Positions 60,859 to 64,000 of a stretch of 64,000 nt of DNA are shown here, piece by piece; position 1 is the first letter of the stretch; the number at the start of each line of letters is the position of its first letter. The position numbers were made by a program, and so were the translations under genes. The notes beneath the pieces are model-generated. The model searched no databases and was not told the DNA's origin. It saw nothing but the letters and a program-made list of their open reading frames with translations. This DNA is from Methylobacterium sp. J-068 (GTDB lineage Bacteria > Pseudomonadota > Alphaproteobacteria > Rhizobiales > Beijerinckiaceae): positions 105,213 through 169,212 of the forward strand of contig NZ_JAKSXY010000109.1 of NCBI RefSeq assembly GCF_022829445.1. Reading direction: 5' to 3'.

Positions 60859-63210
60859 ATGGTCTTGGCTGTGTCCTGTTTTATGTTGCCTCTTTCCTCT
60901 CGTCGCGCCGGTGAAATCCTGCATTGCGGGCTGATTCTGACGCTGTTGTCCGGCGTTACCTGGACCGGCTTCAGCCTGACGGCCACCTGGGCGCAGGATG
61001 CCAACCACACGGTGACCCTCGACACCCTTTCGGTGGAAGGCATCGGCACCGGCCGGAACGCGGCCGGCAGCCAGCCCGGCGGCGCGGTCGGCCCGGTGCC
61101 CGGCTACGTGGCGACGCAGAGCCGCGTCGGCACCAAGACCGACACGCCGATCGTCGAGACCGCGCAATCGGTCTCGGTCATCGGACGCAAGCAGCTCCAG
61201 GACCAGAACGCACTGACCCTGAACCAGGCCCTGCGCTACACGCCGAGCGTCACCACCGAGCAGCGCGGCGGCGCCGGCGCCACCCGCCTCGACCAGTTCT
61301 ACATCCGCGGCTTTTCGGCCCCGCTCTTCCTCGACGGCCTGCCCCTGCCCGGCAGCCGCGACGCCGGCCCCTCCATCGATCCCTTCCGGGTGGAGCGGAT
61401 CGACATCATCAAGGGCCCGGCCTCGGTGCTCTACGGCCAGTCGGGCCCCGGCGGCATCGTGAATTTCGTCTCCAAGGTGCCGCGCTTCACCCAGCACGGC
61501 GAGATCTTCGCCCAGGGCGGCGGCTTCAACGAGGTGCGCGGCGGCTTCGACGTCGGCGGCCCGATCCCCGCCGAGGCCGGTCCGCTCGCCGACCAGTTCG
61601 CCTATCGCGTCGTCGGCCTCGGCTGGAAGGGCGACGGCCCGGCGGTGACGACCCAGGTCGAGCGCTTCTTCATCAATCCGAGCCTGACCTGGCGGCCCTC
61701 GAGCGACACCTCGCTCACCATCATCGGCAACTACCAGCGCGATCCCTTCTCGGGCTTCTACGGCGGCGTCCCGGCGGTGGGCTCGCTGTTCAAGCGCAAC
61801 TTCGGCAACGGCTTCATCGGCCGCCTGCCGGTCGACTTCTACGACGGCGACCGCACCATCGAGCGCTCGGACCGGACCCAGGCCTCGATCAGCTACATCT
61901 TCGACCACCGGGTGAACGAGAACCTGCGCTTCCACTCCGCCGGCCGCTACCTGCGCACCGAGGGCGATTACCGCAGCGTCTACACGAACTTCGACGACAC
62001 CCTGAACGGCCCCTTCACCAGCGGCCCGATCCTCAGCCGGTTCGTCGGCGGCACCAAGGTCGGCATCGACGCCTACACCATCGACAGCAACGCGGTGGCG
62101 ACCTTCGACACCGGGATCTTCGCCCACACGGCCCTCGTCGGCGTCGACCACAGGACCTTCGAGACCCGGACCCTGTCGGGACCGTTCGTGCTGGCGCCGA
62201 GCCAGAACCTGCTGAACCCGAACTACGCGATGAACGTCGCCTTCCCGGCCTTCACGGCGGATGCGCGCATCACCTCCGAGCAGACCGGCGTCTACTTCCA
62301 GGATCAGATCAAGTTCGACCGCCTCGTCCTGACCCTCGGCGGCCGCTACGACGTCGCCCGCCAGTCCGGTCCGACCCGGACCATCGCCACGGGCGCCGTC
62401 GCCAACCAGAACGTCCCCTCCGACGCCTTCACGGGCCGGGCGAGCCTGCTCTACCTGTTCGACAGCGGCATCGCGCCATACGTCTCCTACAGCGAGGCCT
62501 TCGAGCCGATCGTCACCGGCCGGATCTTCGACACCACCTTCGGGACGGCCGGGCGCATTCCCGACCCGATCTCCAGCAACCAATACGAGGCCGGCATCAA
62601 GTACCAGCCGCCCGGCACCGACATCCTGCTCACGGCGGCCGCCTTCGACATCCGGCGCTCGAACGCGACGCAGACCGACCCGAACAACCGGGGCTTCGTG
62701 CTGCAGACGGGCGAAGTCGGCGTCCAGGGCATCGAGTTCGAGGCACGGGCGAACCTCGACGAGAACCTGACGCTGATCGGCGGCTTCTCGCTCCTCGACA
62801 TCCGCAACACGGCGGACATCACGACCACCCGGAACGCGCTGACGGGCGCCACCGTGCCGCTCCTCGGCCGGCGCCCGGTGCAGGTGCCGGATTCCACGGC
62901 CTCGGCGTTCGCGACCTACCGCTTCACCGACGGTCCGCTCATCGGGTTCGAACTCGGCGGCGGCGTGCGCTACCTCGGGCCGTCCTGGGGCGATCCGGCC
63001 AACAGCTTCAAGGTGCCCGCGAGCGTGCTCCTCGACGCGGTTGCGTCCTACGACCTGAAGTACATCGACCCGACGCTCCAGGGCTTCACCATGCAGCTGA
63101 ACGCCCAGAACCTCCTCGACGAGCAGTACGTCACCGGCTGCTTCACCTATTCGGGCTGCTATTACGGCCTGCCGCGCACCGTCTACGCCACCCTGCGCTA
63201 CCGCTGGTAA
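60859..63210 (+). CDS. TonB-dependent siderophore receptor
   Basis: About 783 residues from ATG 60859. ATG 60766 and ATG 60883 are alternative starts, none with a clear ribosome binding site. A signal region (LILTLLSGVTWTGFSLTATWAQ) precedes the plug domain (TPIVETAQSVSVIGRKQL, DQFYIRGFSAPLFLDGLPLPG, RIDIIKGPASVLYGQSGPGGIV). A 22-strand barrel ends with YGLPRTVYATLRYRW, a terminal aromatic as usual. It is FhuA/FpvA-like, so ferric hydroxamate uptake is likely. A PepSY protein follows. Confidence 0.93.
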   Translation: MVLAVSCFMLPLSSRRAGEILHCGLILTLLSGVTWTGFSLTATWAQDANHTVTLDTLSVEGIGTGRNAAGSQPGGAVGPVPGYVATQSRVGTKTDTPIVETAQSVSVIGRKQLQDQNALTLNQALRYTPSVTTEQRGGAGATRLDQFYIRGFSAPLFLDGLPLPGSRDAGPSIDPFRVERIDIIKGPASVLYGQSGPGGIVNFVSKVPRFTQHGEIFAQGGGFNEVRGGFDVGGPIPAEAGPLADQFAYRVVGLGWKGDGPAVTTQVERFFINPSLTWRPSSDTSLTIIGNYQRDPFSGFYGGVPAVGSLFKRNFGNGFIGRLPVDFYDGDRTIERSDRTQASISYIFDHRVNENLRFHSAGRYLRTEGDYRSVYTNFDDTLNGPFTSGPILSRFVGGTKVGIDAYTIDSNAVATFDTGIFAHTALVGVDHRTFETRTLSGPFVLAPSQNLLNPNYAMNVAFPAFTADARITSEQTGVYFQDQIKFDRLVLTLGGRYDVARQSGPTRTIATGAVANQNVPSDAFTGRASLLYLFDSGIAPYVSYSEAFEPIVTGRIFDTTFGTAGRIPDPISSNQYEAGIKYQPPGTDILLTAAAFDIRRSNATQTDPNNRGFVLQTGEVGVQGIEFEARANLDENLTLIGGFSLLDIRNTADITTTRNALTGATVPLLGRRPVQVPDSTASAFATYRFTDGPLIGFELGGGVRYLGPSWGDPANSFKVPASVLLDAVASYDLKYIDPTLQGFTMQLNAQNLLDEQYVTGCFTYSGCYYGLPRTVYATLRYRW

Positions 63211-63364
63211 GCGCCTCGAAGCCGCCGGGACGGCGGAACACCGACCTGTGGCATCGGGTCGGTGGATCGCACGGCCCGGCTCGACACCTGTCTCGCGGCG
63301 CACCGGCATCCCCCATGGCCGCCGCGCGCACCGGCCCTCGCGAGTCGGCCCCCTAGGAGGATGC

Positions 63365-64000
63365 ATGGGACAGACGTTCCGTCAGGCGATGGCCTGGCTC
63401 CACACCTGGTCCGGCCTCATCGTCGGCTGGGTGCTGCTGGCCGTCTTCGTCACCGGCACGGCGAGCTACTACCGCGCCGACATCTCCCGCTGGATGCGGC
63501 CGGAACTCGAACGGGCCGCGCCGTTCTCGCCCGACGCGATGGCGCGTGCGGCCGAACTCGGCGTCGCGCACCTGAAAACCCACGCGGGCAGGGCGCGGAC
63601 CTGGTTCATCGGCCTGCCGCAGCCGGACCACCCGGTCGTCGACCTGTTCTGGCGGACCCGGCCCGGCACCCCGCCGGGGCAGGCGCGTCTCGACCCCGCG
63701 ACCGGTGAGCCGGCGGTGATCCGCGACACCCGGGGCGGCGACTTCCTCTATCGCTTCCACTTCGAGCTGCACATGCCCCCGCTCTGGGGCCGCTGGATCG
63801 TGGGCCTCTGCGCCATGATCATGCTGGTGGCGCTGATCTCGGGCGTGATCACGCATCGCCGCATCTTCGCGGACTTCTTCACCTTCCGGCGGGACAAGGC
63901 GGCCCAGCGCGGCTGGCTCGACGCCCACAACGTCACCGGCGTGCTCGCCCTGCCCTTCCACCTCATGATCACCTACACGGGCATCGTCACCCTCGCGCTG
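63365..64000 (+). CDS. PepSY-associated membrane protein, C-terminus beyond the window
   Basis: 212 residues are visible. The start MGQTFRQAMAWLHTWSGLIVGWVLLAVFVTG (in part) is the typical first helix of PepSY_TM iron-regulated proteins. A periplasmic PepSY-like domain follows, then LWGRWIVGLCAMIMLVALISGVITHRRIF and HNVTGVLALPFHLMITYTGI. AGGAGG lies 4 bp before the ATG. Such proteins reduce or release iron from siderophores at the inner membrane (FoxB-type), which matches the receptor gene 154 bp upstream. Confidence 0.9.
   Translation, partial: MGQTFRQAMAWLHTWSGLIVGWVLLAVFVTGTASYYRADISRWMRPELERAAPFSPDAMARAAELGVAHLKTHAGRARTWFIGLPQPDHPVVDLFWRTRPGTPPGQARLDPATGEPAVIRDTRGGDFLYRFHFELHMPPLWGRWIVGLCAMIMLVALISGVITHRRIFADFFTFRRDKAAQRGWLDAHNVTGVLALPFHLMITYTGIVTLAL

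Noticed and set aside
63361..63363. ATG at 63361 as start of the PepSY protein
   Set aside because: It is out of frame with the protein; ATG 63365 opens the correct frame behind AGGAGG.
60730..63366. An 878-codon open frame antisense to the TonB receptor
   Set aside because: Composition is non-protein-like (VDGA/RDR-rich) and the sense strand has an unmistakable receptor.

Overview
The window is about 70% GC. Gene families and gene order point to an alphaproteobacterium of the Hyphomicrobiales, most likely a Methylobacteriaceae member: a Ros/MucR regulator, HWE/HisKA_2-type histidine kinases, a LOV photoreceptor kinase, an IalB-family protein, DUF6456, the maf-yacG pair beside tRNA-Phe, and argH divergent from a tlpA-like gene. 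This assignment is inferred from content and is not a database match.

1-9217: a truncated GntR/UTRA regulator diverges from one long operon. The operon encodes two NitT/TauT-type periplasmic binding proteins bracketing a fumarate-reductase-like complex (FeS subunit, two membrane subunits, flavoprotein), a two-subunit class I fumarase/tartrate-dehydratase-type hydratase and a TPP-dependent decarboxylase/synthase. No ABC permease or ATPase is present.

9237-19528: a sulfonate block that reads as sulfolactate catabolism. It holds a TauE/SafE exporter, a split UxaA-family lyase matching SuyAB, a DctA-type symporter, two dehydrogenases of the SlcC and ComC types, a second GntR/UTRA regulator, sulfite dehydrogenase SorAB and a YeiH-type exporter. 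Near-identical operators flank the divergent tauE/suyA promoters, and one overlaps the -10 box. Together with the first operon this suggests one catabolic island: a dicarboxylate, possibly sulfonated, is desaturated and hydrated, a C3 sulfonate is processed to pyruvate plus sulfite, and the sulfite is oxidised to sulfate and exported.

19529-28662: tRNA-Phe, yacG, maf, a possible tiny ORF, a SAM methyltransferase-like gene, a fatty-acyl-CoA ligase, a foreign-looking two-gene unit (DUF1828 plus an unknown partner), typA and a TPR protein.

28663-37738: sugar-acid and dicarboxylate catabolism. It contains galactarate dehydratase with its MFS permease, then a HypT-like LysR regulator, an aspartase, a second dicarboxylate symporter and a PrpF-family isomerase.

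37861-50532: a LOV-domain kinase with a response regulator, a patatin-like lipoprotein, an ABC-F ATPase, a 42-residue microprotein, PPK2, an enoyl-CoA hydratase, IalB, argH, a TlpA-like thioredoxin and a chemoreceptor.

50709-64000: oligopeptidase B, a MucR variant, a DUF6456 protein, SufE, ArsR with quinone oxidoreductase, a second HWE-type kinase with an atypical ATPase domain, a glyoxylate/hydroxypyruvate reductase-type enzyme, an SH3 protein, a cupin, and a TonB-dependent siderophore receptor followed by a PepSY membrane protein cut by the window end. Several convergent pairs are separated by perfect hairpins.
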